Below, piece after piece: positions 21,188 through 28,268 of a stretch of 46,101 nt of DNA. Source of the stretch: Candidatus Saccharimonadota bacterium. GTDB taxonomy: Bacteria; Patescibacteriota; Saccharimonadia; Saccharimonadales; Saccharimonadaceae. Every line of letters begins with the position of its first letter. Within the stretch, counting starts at the first letter, position 1. Below the pieces are notes generated by a model. It did no database searches and was not told where the DNA came from. It worked only from the letters and a program-made list of their open reading frames with translations. The translations under genes were made by a program, and so were the position numbers. Location of the stretch: the NCBI GenBank assembly GCA_017514975.1, contig JAFWIF010000003.1:1-46101 (forward strand), in the 5' to 3' direction.

Positions 21188-21450
21188 TAGTTTTTGCAAA
21201 TTTTTTTAAAATTTTATCTCTCTTATTTTCAAACACTTATGAAGAAAAGCACAAAATACTTGCAAATTTTTTTCAAAAGTTTTTGCAATTCGCAACTTTT
21301 AAACGCGCTTTTATTCGCGCCTTGCGCAACCGCCGCGCAAGTCTTTATTTTAAAGGATTTTCGCGCATATCATAAATTTTTTAAAAGTCAATACTTTTTT
21401 AAATTTTTTTTTCGCGCCTTTCAAGAGTTTTTGCAACTAAAAAAAATTAA

Positions 21451-21532
21451 ATATCAAACACTTTACATTTAAAACGTATTTGATATGTTAAACGCGCCTC
21501 GACGCCCTGCCAATCGTTTAAAATGTAAAGTG
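21451..21532. repeat. Nested inverted repeats
   Basis: CACTTTACATTTAAAACG (21459-21476) is matched 17 of 18 by the reverse complement of 21515-21532. Nested across it, ATATCAAA (21451-21458) and TTTGATAT (21479-21486) are perfect arms. They can form alternative cruciforms or RNA stems and may bind dimeric proteins. Confidence 0.7.
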
Positions 21533-21961
21533 CAAAGTTTATATATAAACCGCCCTGCCAAGCCCCAAGCCAAGAGAAAGCCAAAAGAAAAGAGAAAGCC
21601 CCCAAGAATGGAAAGCAAAGGGGCAAAGGGGGCAAAAATGGCAAGACTTGCCCCGCGCCCTGCCCCCTGCGTGAAGGCGCGTTCAGGCAATGCCCCCAAG
21701 AGGGTAGGGGGGGGCAACGCTTGGCAATTAGACATAATATATATTGTGCGACAACTTTTTGCGCCCCCTTGCGTTTTTGCAACTTTAACTTTTAGCATGG
21801 GGGGGCATAGCTTTTTTCGGTATTTTTTCGGAAAAAGCCTTATGAGTATACTTGCCGCGCAATATAAAAATGTTTGGGTCGCATAGTAGGGGGTATGGCA
21901 AAATTGTCGATAGTGGCAAAAAAGCATTCTTTGGGGGGTACAGCGCGTTTTTATGGGTTAA

Positions 21962-21977
21962 GGTATATCGTTATACC
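21962..21977. repeat. Short palindrome
   Basis: GGTATA (21962-21967), spacer TCGT, and TATACC (21972-21977) form a perfect 6-bp inverted repeat, operator-like, in the control region. Confidence 0.5.
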
Positions 21978-22077
21978 CCTTGGTGGTTAAAAATCGATTG
22001 TAGGGCAAATTTTTGAGTTTTGAATTTTTCAGCAAAAAACCTTTTTTGAACAAAAATGATAATTTTTGTTTTTTTTA

Positions 22078-22113
22078 CTACACTACGATGAACGGTAGTG
22101 AAGAGTAGTGTAG
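22078..22113. repeat. Inverted and 10-bp-phased repeat CTACACTAC / GTAGTG
   Basis: CTACACTAC (22078-22086) is the exact reverse complement of GTAGTGTAG (22105-22113). A further GTAGTG at 22095-22100 lies exactly 10 bp before the start of the second arm. The arrangement suggests a protein-binding site with helical phasing. Confidence 0.65.
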
Positions 22114-22123
22114 AGGAACCCTT

Positions 22124-22162
22124 GAATACCCTAAGGGTTAGTTAGAATACCCTAAGGGTTAG
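22124..22162. promoter_or_regulatory. Pair of operator-like palindromes, 21 bp apart
   Basis: The 18-bp sequence GAATACCCTAAGGGTTAG occurs at 22124-22141 and 22145-22162. Each copy contains the palindrome ACCCTAAGGGT. The 21-bp period (two helical turns) places both on one face of the DNA, as for cooperative repressor or activator sites. They lie about 240 bp upstream of the first packaging gene. Confidence 0.7.
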
Positions 22163-22197
22163 TAAGGGTAAGCTTCGATATAGGTAAACAGAGGGAT

Positions 22198-22331
22198 TTG
22201 GGGTAAAAATCACGATGATTTTGGTATTTTTGTGGGTGGTGAAAGGGTGGTCAAGAGGGGTGGTATTTGTAAAAATGACATGATGACAACATGATGTAAG
22301 GTTGGGGTAAAAATTGGGTGGAAATTGGGTG
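22198..22331. repeat. Iteron-like short direct repeats
   Basis: TTGGGGTAAAAAT occurs at 22198-22210 and 22302-22314. ACATGATG occurs at 22278-22285 and 22289-22296 (period 11). AAATTGGGTG occurs at 22311-22320 and 22322-22331 (period 11). The plus strand is strikingly poor in C here. Repeats with a helical period upstream of an operon suggest protein-binding iterons. Confidence 0.6.
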
Positions 22332-22397
22332 TTTTGGGGATAGGCTGAAAAAAGAGAGTTATTGATAGCAATAAGTCTTTTTGGGGAGATAAAAAAT

Positions 22398-23084
22398 ATG
22401 CGAGTGTGTGTAAAAAGTGTTGACAAAGATATTTTAAGTGCGATTAGAGAAGGTATTATGATAAAAAAGAAGAGCGATAAAGCACCTAGGGTATGGACGA
22501 ATAAGTTTGGCGCGGAGGAGTACGAGGCGCGAATGAAGAATGCGTATTACGCGGAGATGGAAGATGGGGACAAGGAGGTATTTGAGGCCATAGACGAGGA
22601 GGTCGCTGAATTGGAGCGAGCGCAAGGGAAGCACTATGTGTATTTGACAGCGGACTTGTATCGGAAGTTGGAGTATGCGTTTAAGAGGAGGATGAGCATA
22701 CAGGCGGCGATGTCGTATTGCAACATTAGGCGCACGAAGATGGACAAATTGTTTAGGAAGTACACAAAGCTGCGGGAGCAGGTAGAGATGTGGAAGGGGT
22801 TTGTCGAGGCGGCGGCGAGCGAGAATATAGCGGCGGCGATAGTGGATGGGAAGGATTTGGATACGAGCAAGTGGTACAAGGAGAGGATAGACAGGACGGA
22901 TTTTGGCAAGACCGTTGATGTCAATGTGAATGGGAATGTGACGCACGACCACCAGATGAATGTGAAGAAGGCGTTGGAAATAAGGGAGATGCTTTTGGGC
23001 GGCGCGAACGAGGATAAGGCCGCGAAGGCAATAGAGGTAAAGGCGGAAGTAGTGGAGAATAAGGCGTTAGAATCGAATGGGTAG
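22398..23084 (+). CDS. terS: Terminase small subunit (probable)
   Basis: The product is 228 residues from the ATG at 22398 (GGGGAG upstream); a second candidate start is the ATG at 22458, preceded by AAGGT. A helix-turn-helix-like segment, FKRRMSIQAAMSYCNIRRTK, lies near residue 95, followed by a helical oligomerisation region and a Lys/Glu/Ala-rich C-terminus. Position directly before the large terminase and the helical plan fit TerS, which recognises the packaging site. A TTGACA box at 22420-22425 inside the gene start might be a promoter for the shorter form. Family identity is by context. Confidence 0.7.
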   Translation: MRVCVKSVDKDILSAIREGIMIKKKSDKAPRVWTNKFGAEEYEARMKNAYYAEMEDGDKEVFEAIDEEVAELERAQGKHYVYLTADLYRKLEYAFKRRMSIQAAMSYCNIRRTKMDKLFRKYTKLREQVEMWKGFVEAAASENIAAAIVDGKDLDTSKWYKERIDRTDFGKTVDVNVNGNVTHDHQMNVKKALEIREMLLGGANEDKAAKAIEVKAEVVENKALESNG

Positions 23085-23253
23085 AGGGAAGACAGAAGAG
23101 ACTCTTTCGAGAGAGGAGCTGAAAGTGATAGCCCTCTTGATAGAGAAGGCGCATTCTGATTGCTTGAAGAAATACGGGGGCGAGAGGAAAGTGGCGGACG
23201 TCTTGAACTACTGGTGGATTTTGTTGGAAAAGATTAGGAGGATGGCGAAGTGA
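23077..23253 (+). CDS. 58-residue protein between the terminase genes
   Basis: ATG at 23077-23079 overlaps the end of the small-subunit gene by 8 nt, and the stop TGA (23251-23253) overlaps the GTG start of the large subunit as GTGA. The product starts MGRGKTEETLSREELKVIAL, is charged and helical and ends with WWILLEKIRRMAK. Overlap at both ends shows it is part of the translational chain. It may be a packaging accessory or simply a coupling gene; no family recognised. Confidence 0.65.
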   Translation: MGRGKTEETLSREELKVIALLIEKAHSDCLKKYGGERKVADVLNYWWILLEKIRRMAK

Positions 23254-24764
23254 CCTTATTGGATAGCCTTGAAAGCAAGAGCAAGAAGCTCCAAAAGCAG
23301 AAGAAATACGACGAGGAGAGCGAGCTTGATTTGGATGAAATGCTAAATTTCCCAGAGGAGACTCGGGCGGTTTTGATTTCGTCGCTTAAAGCGTTCATTA
23401 GGTTTTTCCATTTGGCGATTCATAGGACCGAGTTTAGGTTTGAACCGTTCCACGATGTGATTATTGAGGCATTTGAAGATTTGGTGCTTGGAAGGAACGA
23501 AAAGCAGAATCTGGCGATTTGCATTAGCCCAAGAACTGGAAAATCTACGATTACGCAATATGCAATTACTTGGGCATACGCAATAAACAAGATGTGTAAT
23601 TTCATTGCGACATCGTACGCAGAGAGCCTGACGAATAAGTTTTCGGGCGAGATTATGGAAATAATGCGCAACAAGTACTACAAGAGGCTTTTTGGCGTAG
23701 AGATAAGTAAAGACACCGCCGCGAAGGATATGTGGAAAATCAAGGAAGGCGGCTTGTTCAGGGCCCCGCCAGCGCAGGGCACGATTGTAGGGTTCGGCGC
23801 GGGCATAAGAGGCTCTGGATTCGGCGGATTCATCGTAATGGACGACTTTATTAACCCGAAATTTGCGAATAGCGACGTCGAAAAGAAAAACAGCATCGAG
23901 CTTTACAAGGCGTCCATTAAGACGCGCCGAAATAACCTCGCGAAAACGCCTATGGTGGCAATTATGCAAAGAGTCGCGCAGGACGATTTGATTGGCTACA
24001 TCAAAGAAAACGAAGCGGACGATTGGCGATTTATCGAGTTTCCCGCGATAGAAATCGACGAAAATGGCGAGGAAAAGAGCTTTTGGGAAGAGCAATACCC
24101 TATCGCGAGCCTTAAAAAGATGCGCGTCCAAGACCCCTTCGGCTTTGCGGCAAACTATATGCAAAAGCCTATCCCCTTCGGCGGCGAAATGATTAAGGAA
24201 GAGTGGTTCGGGTTCTATTCTCACAATCCAATGACCACCCCCTACCCTTACAATCGCGTTTTTATTTCCGCCGACACTGCATTCAAAACCACAGAGTACT
24301 CCGACTACACCGCAATCGGCGTGTGGGGCTTGACGCAGGACAAAAAATTGCATCTCTTGGACCTTGTGCATAAAAAGATTGACGCGACGTTGCTCAGGGG
24401 GACAATGATAAACCTGTGGAATAAATGGGCTAATAACCCAACTATAAGGAGGCCCAGCGCAATCTACATCGAAGACAAGGCGTCTGGTATGCAGCTTATC
24501 CAAGACCTAAGAAGACTTGACGGATTGCCTGTTTTGCCCCATAAGACGAAAAATATTGACAAAATGATGAGATTGAGCGATGCAATACCTCAAATCGAAA
24601 GCGGAAACATACTCTTGCCCATTAACGCAGGCCACCCAATCTCACGCGAAGTCATAGCGGAGGCGGTGCAAATTTCACGAGACATGACCCATAAGCACGA
24701 CGACATTATGGATATGATAGCGATAGCAATCGAAGAGGCCTATGTGCGCAGAGGTTTCTTCTAA
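23250..24764 (+). CDS. terL: Terminase large subunit
   Basis: The product is 504 residues from GTG at 23250. The N-terminal ATPase has Walker A SPRTGKST (93-100) and Walker B FIVMDD (194-199). The C-terminal RNase H-like nuclease shows the acidic triad in ISADTAFK (Asp342), IYIEDKASG (Glu408/Asp409) and HKHDDIMD (Asp484/Asp485). It pumps DNA into proheads and cuts concatemers. Full-length and normal. The upstream 58-residue gene overlaps its start by 4 nt. Confidence 0.96.
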   Translation: MTLLDSLESKSKKLQKQKKYDEESELDLDEMLNFPEETRAVLISSLKAFIRFFHLAIHRTEFRFEPFHDVIIEAFEDLVLGRNEKQNLAICISPRTGKSTITQYAITWAYAINKMCNFIATSYAESLTNKFSGEIMEIMRNKYYKRLFGVEISKDTAAKDMWKIKEGGLFRAPPAQGTIVGFGAGIRGSGFGGFIVMDDFINPKFANSDVEKKNSIELYKASIKTRRNNLAKTPMVAIMQRVAQDDLIGYIKENEADDWRFIEFPAIEIDENGEEKSFWEEQYPIASLKKMRVQDPFGFAANYMQKPIPFGGEMIKEEWFGFYSHNPMTTPYPYNRVFISADTAFKTTEYSDYTAIGVWGLTQDKKLHLLDLVHKKIDATLLRGTMINLWNKWANNPTIRRPSAIYIEDKASGMQLIQDLRRLDGLPVLPHKTKNIDKMMRLSDAIPQIESGNILLPINAGHPISREVIAEAVQISRDMTHKHDDIMDMIAIAIEEAYVRRGFF

Positions 24765-24777
24765 ACAAGGACAGGCA

Positions 24778-26586
24778 ATGAAAAAGGGCACGACAAAAAA
24801 GACAGAGAAAAAAGCTCCCACGGCAAAGAAATCTACAAAGAAAATAGACACCAAAAAGAAGGATGCGATTATGGACAAGCTTGTAGGCAAAAAGCCCGCA
24901 GCAAGTGAGCCCATCGCGAGAGTAATCCGACCAACGGCAAAGAAAATGTCGTATGAAGAGGCAATGGAGAAGGCAAAGGAAGAGCTAAAAGAAATTGCCC
25001 TACCCCCTCAACAGAAAGTGCTCCTCGACCAGACAGTGGCGTTTCAGAACATAATCAAGGCGGTCAACGAGACGAAGATTGAAAAAATCGCGGGGATTGA
25101 GAAGAAAATGTTCCAGCGCACCCATAGGGATTTGGTGCGCGTCAAAGAATCAAAGGGTGGTCGCTCGATAGCGAAGGACTCCTGCGAGTCTTTTAGCTTT
25201 ATGGACGCGCAATTCAAGCCCAACCTGTCCTACGAAATCATTTCCAAGTTTAGCCAGACCTTTATTGGATGGCAGAACTGCGCAATCCTCAAACAAAATC
25301 CCTTTATCGACAAGGCTTGCTCGATTCCGCCACAGGACGCGATGGCGAATGGCTACAAGCTATCGTTTACAAGGCCCGAATCAGGTGAAAAAGGCGGGAA
25401 GAAAAAAGACAAGGAATTGCTCGCAGAGCTTTTGGCGAGGTCCCAAAAGGAATACAAAATCAAAGATATTTGCGTCCGCGCAGCAATCAATAAGCGCGTA
25501 TTCGGCTATTCGCTTGTGGTTCCCACGTTTAAAAGCAATATGAATATGGAGGCCGAGTTCGACATCGACGCCGTAAAGAAAGACGACTACACTGGCATGA
25601 CAGTAGTGGAACCCTTCTGGCTAACTTACGACTTCGACGAGAAAAGCCTCTTGGACGCAAGCTCTCGCCACTTCTACGAGCCGACTTGGTATGTGGTGGG
25701 CGGCAAAGACCATATGAAGAAAATTCACCGCTCTTGGTGCATCAAGCTCATAAACTCGCCTGTCCCCGACGTATTAAAGCCGACATATTATTTTGGCGGC
25801 ATTCCCCTGACCCAGCAGATTTACGAAGCTGTGTACGCCTACGAAAAGGCCCTCAATGAATTGATTTTGCTATTGCTCACCAAGCGCACCCTAATAATGG
25901 ACGCTGAAATCGCCAATTATATGGCGAACCCCGAAGAGGTAAAAGCAAAGCTCGTCGCATTCTCGGAATTGCGCGACAACTTCGCAGTGGCAATCAAGGA
26001 GCTTGGCTACGACATCAAGCAAATTGAAACCACTCTGACAGGTCTTGAAGAAATCGTAAACGCGCTGTTCCAGAGAGTATCGGCTATCGCAAGTATGCCT
26101 GTCCCGAAACTCCTCAAAACCGCGCTCAAAGGCTTCAACTCCACTGGCGAATACGAAGAAAAAGACTACAAGCAGAGCTTGAAGCGCGAACAAGAAACCG
26201 ATTACGTTCCGATTTTGGATTTCCACAACAGGCTCATGACAAAATCCGACTATGGGCGCGAAATGGAACTGACCGTCGTATTCAATCCGACTGACACTCC
26301 GACCGAAAGTGAAAAGGCCGAAATCCGCTACAAGGATAGCACCACAATGACGCACAGGTTGGCGAGCCAAGTCACGACACAGGAAGAAGAGCGTCGCAAG
26401 CTGGCGGAAGACCCCTACATGGGCTTCTCGGATATCGACCCAGAGGATGTTCCCGAAATCGACGAAGAGACATTCAACTCTCTTTATGGAACAGAAAAAA
26501 ACAACAAGGGAATCCCCGAACCCAAAGAAAAGCAGGGCGGCCTGAGGGGTAAATCAAAGGAAGACTTAGAAGAAGAGAATGAGTAA
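24778..26586 (+). CDS. Portal protein, DUF1073 family
   Basis: The product is 602 residues from the ATG at 24778 (SD AAGGA); an in-frame ATG at 24742 lies inside terL. The first 50 residues are Lys/Ala/Thr-rich, perhaps disordered. The core has FSQTFIGWQNCAILKQNPF and DKACSIPPQDAMANGY, the hallmark of DUF1073 portals, then FGYSLVVPTF and PEEIVNALFQ-like helices. It forms the dodecameric portal vertex for DNA entry and tail attachment. The acidic C-terminus is lysine- and glutamate-rich. Confidence 0.9.
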   Translation: MKKGTTKKTEKKAPTAKKSTKKIDTKKKDAIMDKLVGKKPAASEPIARVIRPTAKKMSYEEAMEKAKEELKEIALPPQQKVLLDQTVAFQNIIKAVNETKIEKIAGIEKKMFQRTHRDLVRVKESKGGRSIAKDSCESFSFMDAQFKPNLSYEIISKFSQTFIGWQNCAILKQNPFIDKACSIPPQDAMANGYKLSFTRPESGEKGGKKKDKELLAELLARSQKEYKIKDICVRAAINKRVFGYSLVVPTFKSNMNMEAEFDIDAVKKDDYTGMTVVEPFWLTYDFDEKSLLDASSRHFYEPTWYVVGGKDHMKKIHRSWCIKLINSPVPDVLKPTYYFGGIPLTQQIYEAVYAYEKALNELILLLLTKRTLIMDAEIANYMANPEEVKAKLVAFSELRDNFAVAIKELGYDIKQIETTLTGLEEIVNALFQRVSAIASMPVPKLLKTALKGFNSTGEYEEKDYKQSLKREQETDYVPILDFHNRLMTKSDYGREMELTVVFNPTDTPTESEKAEIRYKDSTTMTHRLASQVTTQEEERRKLAEDPYMGFSDIDPEDVPEIDEETFNSLYGTEKNNKGIPEPKEKQGGLRGKSKEDLEEENE

Positions 26587-27481
26587 AAACGTTATCGAGC
26601 TTAGACCCCTGCAATACAATGCGGGGCTCGAAAAACGCTATAAGCGCGAAATCGGCGACCTCGTAAACGAGCTAATCGCCGATACAGTGAGAGCGGTCAA
26701 GGGCTTTCTGGACACCTATAATCCCAAGATGCCCGAATTGGTCACTATGGACGAATCGCCCTACTCTATCAATGCAAGCCTAAACGCGGTGCGCCAAAAG
26801 TATGACTCAAAGGTTGCGAGCGCGGGCAAAAAGATTGCATTGCGAATGGCCGCCGACCAACTAAGGGCAAGCAATCTCGCCATAAAGGAATCAATACGAA
26901 GCATCAACCCCGAAGACGCGAAAGACAAGGATTCCAAAGAGTTAATCTTGCTTTTATTGGCACTTGTGGCAGATGACGCATTCTCTCAAAAAGTTGACAT
27001 AGCGAAGGCCCAAAAACCTTTGCGCTATCTATCGCCCACAATGCGCGAGGCAGTCCAAGCGAGCCTCTTCCAAAACATTCAGTACATGAAGAATATCGCC
27101 GCAGACTATCTGACAAAGGTCACGCAAAGCGTAATGCAAAACATTATGAAGGGCGACCTCGGGCAGCTCAAAAAAGAGGTGGTGGATTTAAGCCGCAAGG
27201 CCTTTAATCGAAGCCAACTCATTGCCGCCGACCAAACGCGCAAAGCATACCAAGCCTTGACAATGCGCAATATGGCAGAGGCGGGCCTCACAAAGTTTAA
27301 GTGGGTTTATACTTATCGAAGCGCAGAGCCGAGACCCTTCCATAGAGATGTTTTGAATGGGCAGATTTTCGATATAGCAAATCCCCCAGTTATAGACCCA
27401 AAGACTGGCGAAAAGGGCTTCCCAAGCCAGCTTCCGCAATGCAAGTGCATTATGCAACCAGTAATTATGGGCAAAGAATAA
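26579..27481 (+). CDS. Mu F-like minor head protein
   Basis: The product is 300 residues. The C-terminus carries the SPP1 gp7/Mu gpF motif: KWVYTYRSAEPRPFHRDVLN followed by PSQLPQCKCIMQPV, with the conserved cysteines and H-R. The N-terminal 200 residues are helical. Members bind the portal and may be ejected with DNA. The gene overlaps the portal stop by 8 nt and is followed by a terminator. Confidence 0.88.
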   Translation: MSKNVIELRPLQYNAGLEKRYKREIGDLVNELIADTVRAVKGFLDTYNPKMPELVTMDESPYSINASLNAVRQKYDSKVASAGKKIALRMAADQLRASNLAIKESIRSINPEDAKDKDSKELILLLLALVADDAFSQKVDIAKAQKPLRYLSPTMREAVQASLFQNIQYMKNIAADYLTKVTQSVMQNIMKGDLGQLKKEVVDLSRKAFNRSQLIAADQTRKAYQALTMRNMAEAGLTKFKWVYTYRSAEPRPFHRDVLNGQIFDIANPPVIDPKTGEKGFPSQLPQCKCIMQPVIMGKE

Positions 27482-27521
27482 TTTAGCAGTCGCGATTCGT
27501 TGCGGGATTCGAGATTGCGGG

Positions 27522-27558
27522 GCGGCATTGGTTTTCCAGTGCCGCTCTTCTTTTTTTT
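27522..27558 (+). terminator. Rho-independent terminator after the Mu F-like gene
   Basis: GCGGCATTGG (27522-27531), loop TTTT, and CCAGTGCCGC (27536-27545) form a 10-bp stem with one G-T wobble, followed by TCTTCTTTTTTTT. This is a strong intrinsic terminator inside the head operon, just before a new promoter-like site. Confidence 0.9.
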
Positions 27559-27578
27559 GAAAAAAATCAAAAAAATTC

Positions 27579-27607
27579 TTGCATTTTGCAAATTTGTTGC
27601 GATAGTA
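27579..27607 (+). promoter_or_regulatory. Candidate promoter of the structured non-coding region
   Basis: TTGCAT (27579-27584) and ATAGTA (27602-27607) are spaced 17 nt apart, downstream of an A-rich tract (27560-27575). Neither box is a perfect sigma-70 hexamer. Position, directly after a terminator and before structured sequence, supports the call. Confidence 0.4.
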
Positions 27608-28154
27608 GGGCGTGAGAGGAGGGAAAATCGGCCCATTAAAGGCCGCCCCACCCTTTCAACTGTACGATTTTTTCGTACAACTGCTCTTTGAATTTTTAGG
27701 CGAAAATACATTTGGGTTTTTGGAGAATGGTTTCACACGGCACGCGAGAGTATATGTACTGTATTCGTTTTCCCAATAGTATGAGTAGCCTTACAATTTG
27801 AAACCTTGCTATAATAATGCTTGCAGGCCCCCTCAACCCATGTGGAACGGAACAGGGACAAGACATAATCTATATCTATCAGCCAAGAAGAGAGTTATTA
27901 GTGAGGTTTCCCTGCAAGCTGCTTGGCTTCCTGTCTGTGTGCGCATCATGAGGAAGTTTCAGGTGTCGGATGGCTCGCACAAGCTGTTCTGGTCGATGGT
28001 GCGGCGACGTTAAATATCCGCACCTTCAATTTACCGACCGTCGTATAAGCGAAGTAAGTATTGCCCAAATCGAAAGAACATCGAAAGTTTGGGAAGGTGT
28101 GGAGGGTATTCGGCTCCATCGGTCGTCCAAATTGTTCCATGTGGAACATTTTTT
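27608..28154 (+). ncRNA. Candidate large structured non-coding RNA
   Basis: About 550 nt with no convincing ORF lie between two terminators. Perfect pairings seen: CGGCC/GGCCG (27629-27646), TGTACGA/TCGTACA (27661-27667/27673-27679), GGTTTC/GAAACC (27729-27734/27800-27805), CTTGCAGG/CCTGCAAG (27820-27827/27911-27918), AGCCAAG/CTTGGCT (27881-27887/27922-27928), CTTCCT/AGGAAG (27927-27932/27951-27956), GGTGCGG/CCGCACC (27998-28004/28018-28024), CGACCG/CGGTCG (28035-28040/28120-28125) enclosing CCCAAA/TTTGGG (28064-28069/28088-28093) and TGGAG/CTCCA (28100-28104/28114-28118), plus GGAACA (27849-27854) with TGTTCC (28133-28138). The 27820 and 27881 helices cross, as in a pseudoknot. ROOL/GOLLD-type phage RNAs have similar size; identity is not shown. 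Confidence 0.6.
28133..28154 (+). terminator. Terminator-like hairpin ending the non-coding region (also parS-like palindrome)
   Basis: TGTTCC (28133-28138), loop ATGT, GGAACA (28143-28148), then TTTTTT. As DNA the 16 bases differ at one position from the parS sequence TGTTCCACGTGGAACA. The T run favours a terminator. Confidence 0.6.
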
Positions 28155-28175
28155 CAAAATTTTTTAAAAAATATA

Positions 28176-28204
28176 TTGACACAATCGAAAGATTGTATTT
28201 CTGC
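28176..28204 (+). promoter_or_regulatory. Candidate promoter for the capsid operon
   Basis: TTGACA (28176-28181) follows an A/T tract (28149-28175) after the hairpin. The sequence 17 nt downstream (TTCTGC) is a poor -10, so a phage- or host-specific -10 would be needed. It lies 88 nt before the protease/scaffold gene, and 28149-28268 holds no other gene. Confidence 0.4.
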
Positions 28205-28268
28205 TTAGTTTGTAAAAGAGAGAATTTCCGCAACAAATTTATTTCTTTTCGTAAAAACAGCACGCGAA

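Larger units (their letters stand above)
21084..22397. other. Divergent intergenic region, likely control region and possible origin
   Basis: About 1.3 kb without a convincing gene separates the leftward early arm from the rightward late arm. It is strongly A+T-rich at 21.17-21.48 kb and again at 22.0-22.08 kb, with repeated TTGCAAATTTTTTT-like tracts. ORFs here (for example 21485-21886 plus and 21469-21927 minus) have Pro/Lys/Ala-rich or Cys/Leu-rich compositions unlike the real genes and lack SD sites. Listed separately are nested inverted repeats, operator-like palindromes and phased tandem repeats. Such a region commonly holds divergent promoters and the replication origin; the origin is inference. 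Confidence 0.6.

Noticed and set aside
21469-21927. ORFs on both strands in the control region
   Set aside because: Unusual composition, no SD, overlapping one another in several frames and covering inverted repeats; treated as non-coding.
21084-22397. CRISPR array
   Set aside because: Repeats are short, of different sequence and period 10-21 bp, without spacers.
23343-24503. 386-residue minus-strand ORF
   Set aside because: It lies wholly antisense to the large terminase, which has all its motifs; composition is Arg/His/Phe-rich and no SD is present.
24778-26586. Anti-CBASS Acb1 activity for the DUF1073 protein
   Set aside because: Databases link the DUF1073 family name with Acb1, but here only the portal part is recognisable and I see no tandem H-x-T phosphodiesterase motifs.
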